A stretch of DNA of 59,731 nucleotides, from the IMG/VR virus record IMGVR_UViG_3300010401_000039, positions 1 through 59,731 of that record; one strand, written 5' to 3'. The translations under genes were made by a program, and so were the position numbers. The notes under the pieces were generated by a model. The model did not search any database. It had not been told where the DNA came from and was given only the letters and a program-made list of their open reading frames with translations. This DNA is from a virus. Below, in pieces: positions 38,076 through 48,129 of this stretch. Each line of letters begins with the position of its first letter. Within the stretch, counting starts at the first letter, position 1.

Positions 38076-38933
38076 ATGGAAGCCACAAATCAATTTGCAC
38101 CTGCTCGCTCTTGTGAGACGGTACCCTGCCAGTCTTCTCTGAAACCTGAGCGGGCGGGTGTAACTTTCATTTATGCTTTGCGTGATCCGCGCACGTCGGC
38201 CGTTAGGTACATTGGGAAAGCTGACGACGTAGAGAAGCGCTTAATGGGCCACATTTACGACTCCCGCCACGAAACGAACCGTAAAGCAAATTGGATTAAG
38301 CTGCTGCTGCGGCAAGGGCTAAAGCCAATTATCGAAGTCATTGACCAAGTAGCGCAATCTGAGTGGATGCCAGCTGAGTCGGCCTACATAATTTTTTACA
38401 AGGAAGAAGGCGCAGACTTGCTAAACACAACGCTTGGTGGCGATGGTTGGGGCGCGGGCGAAGATCATCCTAAGTTTGGAAAGCGCCAATCGCCTGAGGC
38501 CATTGAGAAAATGCGTCAGACAAAGCTGGGCAAGAAGCTCTCTGTAGAAGCCCGCGCCAATATGCGTGCGGCTGGTAAACGAAGGAAGCCGCCGTCTGAC
38601 GAAACACGGGCAAAGTTGAGTGCGGCGAGCGCTGGAAGAAAGTATTCCGTTGCGGCTCGTGCAAATATGAGTGCCGCACAGAGAAAGAGAAAGCATTCTC
38701 CCGCAACTCGCGCTAAAATCGGCGCGGCACAAAGAGGTAAGAAGCGTTCTCCCGAAGCCATCGCTAAAATTGTTGCAGCAAACACAGGCAAAAAGCGGTC
38801 TGACGCGATTCGCGCTAAAATGCGGGCAGCTTGGGTAATTCGGCGCGAACAAAATCGGTCGCTCGTTTTCCATTGTAAACCCACCGGAAAAGGGCCATTG
38901 GTAGTGACGTGGCAGCAGATGACATTATTTTAA
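38076..38933 (+). CDS. GIY-YIG homing endonuclease with NUMOD3-type repeats
   Basis: 285 residues from ATG 38076. GIY-YIG domain near residues 28-125 (TFIYALRDPRTSAVRYIGKA), then six to seven DNA-binding repeats of the NUMOD3 type (SPEAIEKMRQTKLGKKLSVE, SPATRAKIGAAQRGKKRSPE). It sits in a fibre/virion gene junction; its end overlaps the next gene by 25 bp. The N-terminal ~25 residues are unremarkable and the true start is uncertain. Confidence 0.88.
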   Translation: MEATNQFAPARSCETVPCQSSLKPERAGVTFIYALRDPRTSAVRYIGKADDVEKRLMGHIYDSRHETNRKANWIKLLLRQGLKPIIEVIDQVAQSEWMPAESAYIIFYKEEGADLLNTTLGGDGWGAGEDHPKFGKRQSPEAIEKMRQTKLGKKLSVEARANMRAAGKRRKPPSDETRAKLSAASAGRKYSVAARANMSAAQRKRKHSPATRAKIGAAQRGKKRSPEAIAKIVAANTGKKRSDAIRAKMRAAWVIRREQNRSLVFHCKPTGKGPLVVTWQQMTLF

Positions 38934-39463
38934 GAACTGCGGTTTCGCCGTTTCCTCCAGGGTATTGCCCGAGCAGCCAACAGCAATTTGCAAACGACAT
39001 AGCGGCGGCGCTTGAGGTTTTCCTGCCAAATGACTTCGGCTTCATTGTTATTTCGTCGTCGCAGCCTACGGTTGAACAACGGTCGCGCATTTGGGCAAAA
39101 GTGGATGCCTCAACTGGCGTTATCGTTGGCTTCTATACTTGGAATTTGATTGTGGGGGCTTGGGTGAAAAATCACTGGGGCGCTGGTGTTGCTCCCACGA
39201 ATCTGCGCCAGATTTATGTTGGTTCTGCGCTGTCGCTGGAGACGTTTGACGGCGGTCAGTCAGGCACAGTCAGTCAAAGCACAGGTCCATTTTGGCAGAT
39301 TGATAGCGCCTTTTCCGACAAGTGGCCCTTGGGCGTGGGCGCACTCATCGCCGCACCCCTCGCCACTTTGAGCGTGTTCGACGATGCTACGCCGGGCGTG
39401 CCGGATGCAATCGGCTGCTATTTTATTCGACCAACCACACGCATTTGGGACGTTGCAACATGA
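38909..39463 (+). CDS. virion protein of unknown function
   Basis: 184 residues from GTG within the end of the endonuclease gene. Beta-rich (PNDFGFIVISSSQPTVEQRS, IVGFYTWNLIVGAWVKNHWG), resembles the small tail-tip or fibre-associated proteins that phages carry in this place. No family recognised. ATGA overlap downstream. Confidence 0.5.
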   Translation: MAADDIILRTAVSPFPPGYCPSSQQQFANDIAAALEVFLPNDFGFIVISSSQPTVEQRSRIWAKVDASTGVIVGFYTWNLIVGAWVKNHWGAGVAPTNLRQIYVGSALSLETFDGGQSGTVSQSTGPFWQIDSAFSDKWPLGVGALIAAPLATLSVFDDATPGVPDAIGCYFIRPTTRIWDVAT

Positions 39464-40503
39464 CCTTCGGCGAACTTCGACAAACGCGGGCGTCAGACGT
39501 AGTGGGCGTCTGCTCGAACAAGGAGACGTTTCGCGCCCTGACCAATGAGGCCACCTCTCGGCTGATGACGAGGGGGAACTTTTGGGCGACCGTCACGAAG
39601 CTGCGCACCTGCGTCCGGTGCCGCGCCATCGTATGGCCTCGCGCCGTTGACACCGTGCTCGCGACCAACATTTGCGGCACGCCTGTCGCAAACAGCGGTT
39701 ACTGGTATCAATTCCTTCCGATGAACGGTGCGGACTTCGGCAGCTTGCGCGGCTGGGGCACATTCGGCGCAGGTGGCATCGGGCGCGGTAGCTGCGGCAA
39801 CGTTGTCATCCTGCACGACGGACCTGTGCCGGTGCAGGCGCAGTTGACGTGCGGCAACCCGCGTTACATTCGCGCCTTCGCCTCCTATCAAGCTGACCTC
39901 GGCAAGCATATCATCATCTTTGGCATCGACGATAACGGGCAAGTCATAATGACGAAGCGGGATGACGGCACATGGCAGCCCGGCGTCCAGCTCACGCTCG
40001 CGTCGCCCTTCGTCGGCACGCCCTTCCTTGTGCGCGAAGTGACCCGCGTGCTTAAGGACGCGACGATGGGTCCGGTGCGTCTCTATGCCTATGACGCCGT
40101 CCACGACGTAATGGAGGACATGGCTTACTACGCGCCTAGCGAACGGTCGCCCGCCTTCTTGCACAGCACCATTCGCGGTCTGCGACGCGTCACGCTCGCA
40201 GGCGTCTCCAATTGCAACGGCCTCACCAGTATCGAGGCGCTCGTCAAGCTGCGCTTCATCGCCGTCGAGACCGACGACGACGAGGTGCTCATTCCGAATT
40301 GGACCGCGCTCAAGCTGATGATGTTGTCCATTCGCGCCGAGGACGCAGGCAGCACCAGCGAAGCGCTCGCGCTACAGGCGCGCTCTGTCCACGAACTGAA
40401 CCTTGAGCTTCGGTTGCATGTGCCCGAGGACCAAATTCCCATTGCCATCGAGCCGTTCGGCAGCGCGACGCCCCGCAGCGTCGGGGTCGGTTGCCTCGTT
40501 TAG
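39460..40503 (+). CDS. virion protein of unknown function
   Basis: 347 residues from the ATG overlapping the upstream stop. Alpha/beta N-terminus (MTFGELRQTRASDVVGVCSN) then a beta-rich body (GPVPVQAQLTCGNPRYIRAF, HIIIFGIDDNGQVIMTKRDD). Probably a structural protein by context. It ends with stop-CCT-ATG to the next gene. Confidence 0.55.
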   Translation: MTFGELRQTRASDVVGVCSNKETFRALTNEATSRLMTRGNFWATVTKLRTCVRCRAIVWPRAVDTVLATNICGTPVANSGYWYQFLPMNGADFGSLRGWGTFGAGGIGRGSCGNVVILHDGPVPVQAQLTCGNPRYIRAFASYQADLGKHIIIFGIDDNGQVIMTKRDDGTWQPGVQLTLASPFVGTPFLVREVTRVLKDATMGPVRLYAYDAVHDVMEDMAYYAPSERSPAFLHSTIRGLRRVTLAGVSNCNGLTSIEALVKLRFIAVETDDDEVLIPNWTALKLMMLSIRAEDAGSTSEALALQARSVHELNLELRLHVPEDQIPIAIEPFGSATPRSVGVGCLV

Positions 40504-40506
40504 CCT

Positions 40507-41451
40507 ATGCCACGTTCATCCAGCACACGCACCGGAGACTTCAACTTCACGCCGTTGCCATTCACAGGCGGGACGTCGCCCTTCAACCTCAACGCCGCGC
40601 CACGCACCGGCCAAGGCCCGTTTGGGCTTGTGCCAGGAGCCATTGGCCTGCCGAACGTTTACAATGACGTGGCGGGCGCTTTCCCCGGCTTGAGCGGCAA
40701 CCTCGGCAAGCTGTCGGCGACCATCGGCAGCGAGTTGTCAGGCGAACTCGACCCGGAGACAATCGCCATGCTCCAGAACACGGCCGCGCAGTTCGGCATT
40801 GGCGCAGGCGTTCCGCTCAGCCCGTTCGTGGGTGCCAAGGGGCTGCGCCAGCTCGGGCTAACAGCCGAGGCGCAGAAATCCAAGGGCGCGGCTGACCTTC
40901 TCGCAGCGCTGCCGACCGTGGCGAAGACGCTGACGGTGTCGCCCGAGACGCAGCTTGACGTGGCCAATCGCAACGCGACCTTCAACGCCGCACCCGATCC
41001 GCAGGCCGCAGCACGCGAAGCCGAGCGCCTGTTCAACGCGTACTTGGCCAAGACGCAGCGCGGCGGCGGTGGTGGCATTTCTTATGGCGGTGGTGGCGGT
41101 GGCGCGCCGCGCAACCTGAATGCGCCCGCCAACTTCAACGCCGGTCCGTGGGCACCGTTCTCCGGCGACAGCGTGTGGGGCAGCATACCCACGACGCCTT
41201 ACTATGCGGGCACTGGCATCAATTGGGGTGCTCAAGGCGGTGCGCCACAAGACTTGTGGAGCGGCACGCGTGGTGGCTTCCCCGGACCCGAAGGCGGCTC
41301 CTACGCGACACCGGGCGGCGGTGGCTTTATGGACTGGTTTAACGACCCGTTCATCGGCGGCGGTGCGGGCGCAGGCTTCGCTGGTGGCAACTGGGGCGAT
41401 GACATGGCGTTGCAGCCCATCTATCCTGACTTCCCTGAGTGGGACTTCTGA
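40507..41451 (+). CDS. virion protein with Gly-rich C-terminal half
   Basis: 314 residues. Residues 1-175 are Ala/Leu/Pro-rich helical, 175-200 carry Gly runs (GGGGISYGGGGGG), and the rest is Gly/Trp/Asn-rich. Such low-complexity proteins next to a giant internal protein are often ejection or internal head proteins in podoviruses; inference only. Confidence 0.5.
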   Translation: MPRSSSTRTGDFNFTPLPFTGGTSPFNLNAAPRTGQGPFGLVPGAIGLPNVYNDVAGAFPGLSGNLGKLSATIGSELSGELDPETIAMLQNTAAQFGIGAGVPLSPFVGAKGLRQLGLTAEAQKSKGAADLLAALPTVAKTLTVSPETQLDVANRNATFNAAPDPQAAAREAERLFNAYLAKTQRGGGGGISYGGGGGGAPRNLNAPANFNAGPWAPFSGDSVWGSIPTTPYYAGTGINWGAQGGAPQDLWSGTRGGFPGPEGGSYATPGGGGFMDWFNDPFIGGGAGAGFAGGNWGDDMALQPIYPDFPEWDF

Positions 41452-41454
41452 CGC

Positions 41455-42183
41455 ATGGCATTGTCAACGTCATTACCGTGGCTCGACATCACGCCGAACC
41501 TGTTCTCGCAGGCGCTTCAAGCTGGGGCGCATGTCGGCCTCGCGCTGAGCGACCAGAGCCTTCGAGCGCAGGCGATGGCGCAGGCGCAGCTAGAGCGACA
41601 AGCGCAGGCTCAGGAACGCGCTGACGTGCAAGCCGAGCGCCAGCGCGAGTTCGAGGAGACGCGCCTGCTCAACGTGCAGAAGATTGCCCAGGACGCCCAA
41701 GCCTTGGCACAAAAGCAGGCTTACGAGAACGCCCGAGAATCGCGCCTGTTCAAGTCTGCCCAAGCCAGGCTCGCCGTTGATTGGGCCAGAGCCGACACGG
41801 CGGAAAAGCGGCAGGAAGCGCTCGACAAGTTGGCTACGTCTCGGCTCGACCAGCAGAAAACCGCTCTGGCCCTGCGCACCAAGCATTACAACGAACTTGA
41901 GCAGCACAACCGCGACATGCTGGACTTTCAGCGGGAAAAGGCGGCGAAGGAGAAAGCGCCCACCGTCGTCAAGAACGTCTATGATCCAGCTAATCCATTC
42001 GTTGCCATCGGCAGTGTGCGCGGCACGCTCGACCAAGTCGGAATGCCCGGCGAAGTTGATAACAGTGCGGTGCTGCCCATACCCGCCACGAAAGAAGAAC
42101 TCGTCAAAGGTAAGCGATACCGCGACCGGCAGAATCGCGTGTTGGAGTGGGACGGCGAGAACTTCTTGGACTATTCACAGTGA
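41455..42183 (+). CDS. coiled-coil virion protein
   Basis: 242 residues. Residues ~30-170 form a long Gln/Ala/Arg/Glu coiled coil (QAMAQAQLERQAQAQERADV), and the C-terminal 60 residues are a small globular part ending in RYRDRQNRVLEWDGENFLDY. Likely an internal or ejection protein partner of the downstream 1305-residue protein. Confidence 0.55.
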   Translation: MALSTSLPWLDITPNLFSQALQAGAHVGLALSDQSLRAQAMAQAQLERQAQAQERADVQAERQREFEETRLLNVQKIAQDAQALAQKQAYENARESRLFKSAQARLAVDWARADTAEKRQEALDKLATSRLDQQKTALALRTKHYNELEQHNRDMLDFQREKAAKEKAPTVVKNVYDPANPFVAIGSVRGTLDQVGMPGEVDNSAVLPIPATKEELVKGKRYRDRQNRVLEWDGENFLDYSQ

Positions 42184-42189
42184 TCCGCA

Positions 42190-45100
42190 ATGCCCAAGAC
42201 GCTCAGTTTCGAGGAAGTAACGCGGCCCCGTAAGATTAGCTTCGAGGACGCGCAGAACCCGTTGCTACCGTTGCCGCCCATTTCGCAATACTACGCGACG
42301 CATCCCGACGACGGTGGCGTCTCCTTTCAGCAGCCTGCGCTGGAACTGTTGGCACCAGACCATTTTCCCGGCCCCGCAGGCATCCCGCGCATCCCGTCAC
42401 TTGGGCGCGAAGGCTCGGTACTACGGGGCGCGTCGGAATTCGCGGGCGGTGCGCAAGAATCGGTTCTTGGCGGGCTGTCGAGCATGACGAGCCGCGAAGG
42501 CCAGTTAACTTATCCCTTGTTCAGCCTGCCCTACATTGGCCCAGCGCTGGGCCTTGTGCTCGGTTCCAAGCTGCTTGGTGAAGGCGGCGGCGAGTTTGTG
42601 CATGGCATCGAACAAGGCGAGCCGCGTATCGCTGGCGCTGGCGCTGGCAGGAGTGTGCTGAGCTTGCCCCTGCTGTTTGGCGGTGGCAAAGGCGCAAAGG
42701 AACACGTCATTGGACCTGACCCACGCGAAGTCGCTTTGACGGAGTTGGCACGCGAGAAGGCGTTGCAAGCGTCGCTGCCGCAAGTGGGCGAAGGTCGCAT
42801 ACGGCATCAAGCGCCTGAGAACATTTACCAAGTCGGTGGCTTGAATCGACCGCAGGCGATGCCGATAACGCCAATGGAAGGTGCTGAAGCTCTCGCCGCC
42901 AACGTCGAACGAGACTTGGTCCAAGGCGAATCGCCAGCCAGTCAGCGTGTCGCTGCATCACCTTCAGCCAGCGAAGTAGCCGAAAATCTGCGCAAACTCG
43001 CTGAGGTTGACGAAGCAGCGCGTGTTGCTGAAGCAGAAGGTAAACCCGTCGAGCAAGTTAGTGCGCCTTTGCCTACACCAGAAGAACAAGCAGTAAATGC
43101 CGGATTACGCATGGCTATCGAACAATCCGTTGACGAAGCCAAAGGCGGATTGGCCACTGCTGAGCCGACGCTTGATCTGTTGCCCGCCGCCAAAGTTGAA
43201 GAACTAGCAATCAACGAGCTTTTGCGTCAAGGCATCGAACGTGGTGCCGCCACGAAATTCGTCGAGTCGTTGGGCGATGCCATTCAGCGCGTGAAGGATT
43301 ACCCGCGTGCTGCCGCTGAGAAGATCGCGCAACAGATTGCCGATGGCGTGAAGGCGATGGTCCATCCAGACAAGCCACTCACGGCGAATCAGGTCAAAAT
43401 CACTTACGACGCACTAACGAAGGCCATCACGGAGAATCGCCTTAGCGAAGAACGTCCCGGCATCATTTCAGGCACAGGCTTGGAGAAATGGGCTGATGCC
43501 ACGATTAAAGAAGGTCGTGGGCGCGTGAGCGTCGGTCTTGACCCTGTGCAACTCGCCGCTTACATCGTCAAAGGAGCAGCATTGCTGGAACGTGGTATCA
43601 CTGACATCGCGAAGTGGACGGCGGAAATGGTGAAAGAATACGGTCCACAAATACGCCCGTATCTTAAAACCATACGCGAGCACGCGGAACAAACCCGTGC
43701 GGCGACGTTTACCGCATCGCAAAAGACCGAAACGAAAGCAGAATTACCTGCCGCACCCGCCACTGCAACTGAGACCGTTACACCCACAATTTCCAGAGCC
43801 GCACGCCCGTTGCCGAGCATAAGCGCTGCTGAACAGTCTGCATTCACCCGCAGCATGAACAATCTCGCGCAGGACATTAAGGCGATCTTTCAGCGGCGCG
43901 GCGTGAAGCGGGACATGGCGCAGTTGGCTGATGCCATGATCGACACCATCCCCGCGAACAAAGGGAGGCAGGCTGGCAATGAACTGCGCGTGCTGAGTCG
44001 CAGCGTGGTCAAAGGCAAGGTCGTTGACAACAAGCTCGCTCGAAAGGCGGCGGTGTTCGTCGTCCAAGCGGGCGGCGACCGAGGCAAACTCGCCACTGAC
44101 CTCGTGAAGGTCAAAGGCAATAAGGACGCTGAAGGCGCCGTTCGCTACGCCCAAGCCAACTGGGACGCGCTCCAGCCTTTGGCGGCTCGCACCAAGCTCT
44201 TGTTCGACGAGCAAATCGCTTACGAGCAGGGCAACGGCATCGACACTAATTACGAGAACCATTACGTGCCGCAGCGTCACGAGAACATCCTGACGGATCG
44301 TGGCGTGCTGTTTGGTGAGACGGGCAGCGGCATCGCAGGCACCTCCTTCAAGAAGGCGAAGGTGTTCCCTGATTACGCCAGCGCCATTCAAGCGGGCTAC
44401 AAACCGCGCAACTTGGACATCGCCGACCTCGTCGAGCACCGCGTCCGAAGCGGCCAGCGCTTGGTCAACAAAAAGCTGTGGGCGGAAGGTTTCAAAGGCG
44501 TCGCCGACCCCTATTCGAGCGACCCGGTAATGACGGACCTCATTACCCGCAAGATTCAGCGCCCGGACGGCACGACTGACACGCAATTCAGCGCTCCGCA
44601 AGGCTACGCTGTGAAGGAGATCATCCCCGGCGTTCGCATCGCCGTGCGCCAAGGCTACGGGCACCTGTTTAACGCGCTCACGGGCACGAGCCAGATACGC
44701 GAGTCTGCTGTTGGCCGTGCTGCCTTAACCAGCGCTGGCTGGCTCAAGCACAAGCTGCTTTTGCTCGACAGCTTCCATGCCGTCCGCACGATGGAGACCA
44801 GCTTGGCGAGTCGCGGCAGCGCTGGCTACAATCGCGGGTTGAGCGTCCTTGAGTATTCTGACCGTGCGTTGCGTGATGCCGTCCAACGAAAACTCGTGAC
44901 GCCGGAAATGGCCAAGTGGGTGCAGACGCCGCAGCCCTTTGAGATAGGCGGCAAGACTCTACAACTTACGCCGCGCACCGTTCTCCAAACAGGAATGCGC
45001 AATGGTCTCAACGTGGGGCGCTTTGCCGACGCCCTTTACAACGACGCGAAGGGCACCGTCGGCACGAATCCTTTTAGTAAGTGGTTGTTTGAGAAGCTGA

Positions 45101-46107
45101 CGCGTGGCGCGATGGCTGAAACGTTCATGTCCGAGTTCGCCCGCGTCGGCAAAGCGAACCCCGAATTATCCTTGAACGCGGTCGCCAAGCAGGTGGCCCG
45201 CGACGTAAATGTCATCTTCGGTAACTTGCAACGCCAATCTATTATCAAGAATCCAGCCATCCGCGACCTCATGCAAATCGCCTTCCTCGCGCCGCAATGG
45301 GTGGAATCGCTGGCGCGTCGCGAGCTTCGTGCAGTGGGCCAAACTGCGGAAGCTGTCGTCAGTGGAGCACGCGGCAAAGGCGTCCAACTTGGCACAGCCG
45401 CGAAGACCGTCGGCACTGGCCTCGCCGCTTATGTAGCTGTTACGCAAGCGCTCAATTACATCACTCGCGGACACAGCACACTTGAGAACAAAGAGGAAGG
45501 GCACAAGCTCGACGCGTTCATTCCTGACCCGCTGGGCGGCAGTGAGGGATTCTGGTTTTCGCCGCTGGCTGTGTTCGCTGAAGTAACCCACGACCTGTTG
45601 CGCTACTCGCACACAGAACCAACCAAGATTGGCGCTGCGGCCCGCATTGTGCAGAACAAGCTCGGGCCAATCGGACGCGCCTTGTCCATCGTCGCATCGC
45701 AGGAAGATACCATTGGCACCAAGTTGCCCAGCAGTTGGGACGTGGCGAGCGAAGCCGGATTCGCCGCCGTACCGCTTCCCATTGGCGCGAAGCCCATCGC
45801 GCAAGAAATTGCCAATCGCGTCTCGGGCGGTAAGGTGCCAGCGCCCAAGCCTGGCACCATCACGCGTCAGATTGCGTCCTCAGTCGGCCAGAAGATTGAG
45901 CCATACAACAAGGACGAGGCGCAAATCAAACGCGCTCGCGAAGTGAACCTTTACATCGACTATTGGAAGAAGCACGCTCGCCAGTTGCCGCTGCCTGAAC
46001 GCGGTAAGTATTTGATGAGCGAGATGAAGAAAAGCGGCTTGAACGGTGCCGAGGGCAAGAAGGCCGTGCGCGAGTTTCACGAAGCCGGTTTGTTTATCCA
46101 CCCATAA
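42190..46107 (+). CDS. giant internal virion protein, LPD38-like C-terminal domain
   Basis: 1305 residues. N-terminal quarter is Pro/Gly-rich and hydrophobic (GGLSSMTSREGQLTYPLFSL), the middle is Ala/Glu-rich helix, and residues ~850-1200 carry long amphipathic helices (HKLLLLDSFHAVRTMETSLA, FAPQWVESLAR-like, DPLGGSEGFWFSPLAVFAEV) that match the large polyvalent protein-associated domain 38 pattern found in phage ejection proteins. It may enter the host with the DNA. No peptidase or lysozyme motif seen. Confidence 0.6.
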   Translation: MPKTLSFEEVTRPRKISFEDAQNPLLPLPPISQYYATHPDDGGVSFQQPALELLAPDHFPGPAGIPRIPSLGREGSVLRGASEFAGGAQESVLGGLSSMTSREGQLTYPLFSLPYIGPALGLVLGSKLLGEGGGEFVHGIEQGEPRIAGAGAGRSVLSLPLLFGGGKGAKEHVIGPDPREVALTELAREKALQASLPQVGEGRIRHQAPENIYQVGGLNRPQAMPITPMEGAEALAANVERDLVQGESPASQRVAASPSASEVAENLRKLAEVDEAARVAEAEGKPVEQVSAPLPTPEEQAVNAGLRMAIEQSVDEAKGGLATAEPTLDLLPAAKVEELAINELLRQGIERGAATKFVESLGDAIQRVKDYPRAAAEKIAQQIADGVKAMVHPDKPLTANQVKITYDALTKAITENRLSEERPGIISGTGLEKWADATIKEGRGRVSVGLDPVQLAAYIVKGAALLERGITDIAKWTAEMVKEYGPQIRPYLKTIREHAEQTRAATFTASQKTETKAELPAAPATATETVTPTISRAARPLPSISAAEQSAFTRSMNNLAQDIKAIFQRRGVKRDMAQLADAMIDTIPANKGRQAGNELRVLSRSVVKGKVVDNKLARKAAVFVVQAGGDRGKLATDLVKVKGNKDAEGAVRYAQANWDALQPLAARTKLLFDEQIAYEQGNGIDTNYENHYVPQRHENILTDRGVLFGETGSGIAGTSFKKAKVFPDYASAIQAGYKPRNLDIADLVEHRVRSGQRLVNKKLWAEGFKGVADPYSSDPVMTDLITRKIQRPDGTTDTQFSAPQGYAVKEIIPGVRIAVRQGYGHLFNALTGTSQIRESAVGRAALTSAGWLKHKLLLLDSFHAVRTMETSLASRGSAGYNRGLSVLEYSDRALRDAVQRKLVTPEMAKWVQTPQPFEIGGKTLQLTPRTVLQTGMRNGLNVGRFADALYNDAKGTVGTNPFSKWLFEKLTRGAMAETFMSEFARVGKANPELSLNAVAKQVARDVNVIFGNLQRQSIIKNPAIRDLMQIAFLAPQWVESLARRELRAVGQTAEAVVSGARGKGVQLGTAAKTVGTGLAAYVAVTQALNYITRGHSTLENKEEGHKLDAFIPDPLGGSEGFWFSPLAVFAEVTHDLLRYSHTEPTKIGAAARIVQNKLGPIGRALSIVASQEDTIGTKLPSSWDVASEAGFAAVPLPIGAKPIAQEIANRVSGGKVPAPKPGTITRQIASSVGQKIEPYNKDEAQIKRAREVNLYIDYWKKHARQLPLPERGKYLMSEMKKSGLNGAEGKKAVREFHEAGLFIHP

Positions 46108-46112
46108 CGCTT

Positions 46113-46274
46113 ATGCCATTCAAATCCAAAGCTCAAAAGGGGTACATGTTCGTCCACCACCCACAAATCGCCAAGCGTTGGGCGCACGAGTACGGCGTGC
46201 CCAAGAACCTGCCTGAGCACGTCGCCCACGAGAAGGCGCAGCGCAAGCGCAACCATCGTTACATGAACAAATGA
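46113..46274 (+). CDS. small conserved phage protein (53 aa)
   Basis: 53 residues: MPFKSKAQKGYMFVHHPQIA then a basic helix. The SKAQ-x-(Y/F)MFxxHPxIAxRW pattern is a very common tiny phage protein, often next to virion assembly genes; function unknown. ATGA overlap with the next gene. Confidence 0.75.
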   Translation: MPFKSKAQKGYMFVHHPQIAKRWAHEYGVPKNLPEHVAHEKAQRKRNHRYMNK

Positions 46275-46555
46275 TCTCCTTCGCCCCCGTTGACCTGTTC
46301 CGCGACAACTCCGACTTGTCCTCGCCGTGGAAGGACGAGGCACGCCAGCGCATGTTTCACGAAGCGGCCACGCACGCGCTCGCCAAGCTGGCTTGGGACG
46401 GCGCTACCGCCGACGAGATGGCCGGTGCCAAGAAGTTCCTCGTCCTCCTGCTCAACTGCGCCGAGACGCCCGAAGCAATTAGCGTTGCGAGTCCGTCGCG
46501 CTTAAACTACAACGTCGAAGCTGAGATCGCCGCTCGCCGCATGAAGAAAGAATAG
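46271..46555 (+). CDS. small hypothetical protein
   Basis: 94 residues, helical (HEAATHALAKLAWDGATADE, AKKFLVLLLNCAETPEAISV). Upstream of the scaffold gene, joined by TAG-CCT-ATG. Possibly a head-assembly accessory. No family. Confidence 0.55.
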   Translation: MISFAPVDLFRDNSDLSSPWKDEARQRMFHEAATHALAKLAWDGATADEMAGAKKFLVLLLNCAETPEAISVASPSRLNYNVEAEIAARRMKKE

Positions 46556-46558
46556 CCT

Positions 46559-47845
46559 ATGCCCGCTGCACCTGTCGCTGCCGCACCCGTCGCCGCCCCT
46601 GTCACCGCGCCCGTTGTTGCTTCGCCGCCCAAACCCGCCGCCGCTGCTCCTTCGCCTGCACCGAAGCCAGCGGCGGTGCCTCCTGCGCCGGGTCGCGCTG
46701 GCGAACGCAGCAACTTCTTCGAGGACGAGGACGCGTTGCCTGCGGCAGTGGACGCTGACCCGACGCCTGCGCCAGCCAAGAAGGAGGACGACGACGACGC
46801 GCTACCCGACGACGCGCCACCCGCGAAGGCCGACGACAAAGCTCCTGTCACCGCGCCCAAGCCCGCCGACGAACCGCCCGAGCCGGTATTCCGCACCAAC
46901 CGCGAACTCAAGAAGGCTTATGAAACGACCAAGAAAGCGAACAAACAGCTCACAGCGCGCGCACAAGAACTTGAAGCGCGCATCGCTGAACTCGATAGTG
47001 TCGCCTCGCATGCAAAAGCAGATAGTGGCCCTTTGGCTGAGCAGTTGGCTGCTGCCCAAAAGCGAATAGACGATTACGAAGGCCGCCTGCGACTGAAGGC
47101 GTACGAGGAAAGCGACGATTTCAAGACGAAGCACCTCGCGCCGTTCAAGCGCACCGAAGCCCGCGCGTTCAATGACGTGCGCCAGTTGGAATACATCGAG
47201 GGCGTGGACGAGGAGACGCAGACGCCGCGTACTCGCGCTGCCACAGACGCCGACTTCATCGAACTCTACAATTTGCCCACTGGCAAAGCCTACGCCCACG
47301 CCAAGCGCGTCTTTGGCGACTCGGCGCAGCTCGTGATGAACCACTATCATACACTGCACCAGCAGCAGGACGACATGCGCGAGGCCATCGCCGACTATCG
47401 CAACCGCGGTGCCGACGAGGAAAAGCAGACGCAGGCTCGCACCGCACAGGAGCGTGAAGCCGCCGACCGCATGTGGCGCATCGCCAACCAGGAGACTCAG
47501 GCCAAGTATTACAAGGACTTGGGCATCGACCCGGACGACGCCGAAATGAAGGAGACGCTGGCCAAGGGCTATGGGCCGGTGCAAAAGCTATTTGGCGGTA
47601 ACGGCAACCTGACGCTCGCGGAAAAGGTGGGCTTGCAGGCGAGCGTGCTGCACCGGGCTGCGCTGTTTGGTGTCACGCGCAAACAACTGCTCGCGGCGAA
47701 GGCTGAACTTGCTGCCGCGAACAAGACCATCGAGGAATTGCGCGGCAGTGCGCCCGGCAAGCCGAAGCCCAAAGCCGACGCCGTGCCAGTGGGCGACTAC
47801 AAGGACATTGCTGACGAAATGGCCGCTTACCAGATGGAGATCTAG
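46559..47845 (+). CDS. capsid scaffolding protein
   Basis: 428 residues. The first 110 are Ala/Pro/Asp-rich and disordered; residues ~110-200 are coiled coil (NRELKKAYETTKKANKQLTA), followed by acidic helical parts and a basic, Lys/Pro-rich C-terminus. This low-complexity, highly charged, helical layout is typical of phage scaffolds such as those of T7 and related podoviruses. The major capsid gene lies 4 kb downstream with glycosyltransferase genes between, which is unusual. Confidence 0.7.
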   Translation: MPAAPVAAAPVAAPVTAPVVASPPKPAAAAPSPAPKPAAVPPAPGRAGERSNFFEDEDALPAAVDADPTPAPAKKEDDDDALPDDAPPAKADDKAPVTAPKPADEPPEPVFRTNRELKKAYETTKKANKQLTARAQELEARIAELDSVASHAKADSGPLAEQLAAAQKRIDDYEGRLRLKAYEESDDFKTKHLAPFKRTEARAFNDVRQLEYIEGVDEETQTPRTRAATDADFIELYNLPTGKAYAHAKRVFGDSAQLVMNHYHTLHQQQDDMREAIADYRNRGADEEKQTQARTAQEREAADRMWRIANQETQAKYYKDLGIDPDDAEMKETLAKGYGPVQKLFGGNGNLTLAEKVGLQASVLHRAALFGVTRKQLLAAKAELAAANKTIEELRGSAPGKPKPKADAVPVGDYKDIADEMAAYQMEI

Positions 47846-47847
47846 TT

Positions 47848-48129
47848 ATGGACGCTTCTATCGGCTGGAGCAGTTCACAGAATCGCGTGCGGATTGAAGC
47901 GGTCATGCGCGATGCCGTTCCAAGGCGACAAATCGTAGTTGAAATTGAGACGTGCGACATGGACGAGGCGCGTGAAAATCTAGCTATGCACCGCGCCATG
48001 AGAGCCGCAGACCGCGCTATCGGCGAGGTGCAGGGCTTGCCACAGAAACAAGTGGAGCGCGAGTGGCAGGCGCATTTAGATGAGATTGCACGTTGCGGAG
48101 TGCGCTTCATTCCAACGCCCCCCGTTTAA
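47848..48129 (+). CDS. small hypothetical protein
   Basis: 93 residues. VRIEAVMRDAVPRRQIVVEI strand-rich start, then a helix (ENLAMHRAMRAADRAIGEVQ). No family recognised. Stop shares one base with the next start (TAATG). Confidence 0.55.
   Translation: MDASIGWSSSQNRVRIEAVMRDAVPRRQIVVEIETCDMDEARENLAMHRAMRAADRAIGEVQGLPQKQVEREWQAHLDEIARCGVRFIPTPPV

Noticed and set aside
38041-38110. tRNA-like stem (CATCGG ... CCGATG)
   Set aside because: The loop is eight bases and no acceptor or T-arm can be drawn; it lies at the GIY-YIG gene start.
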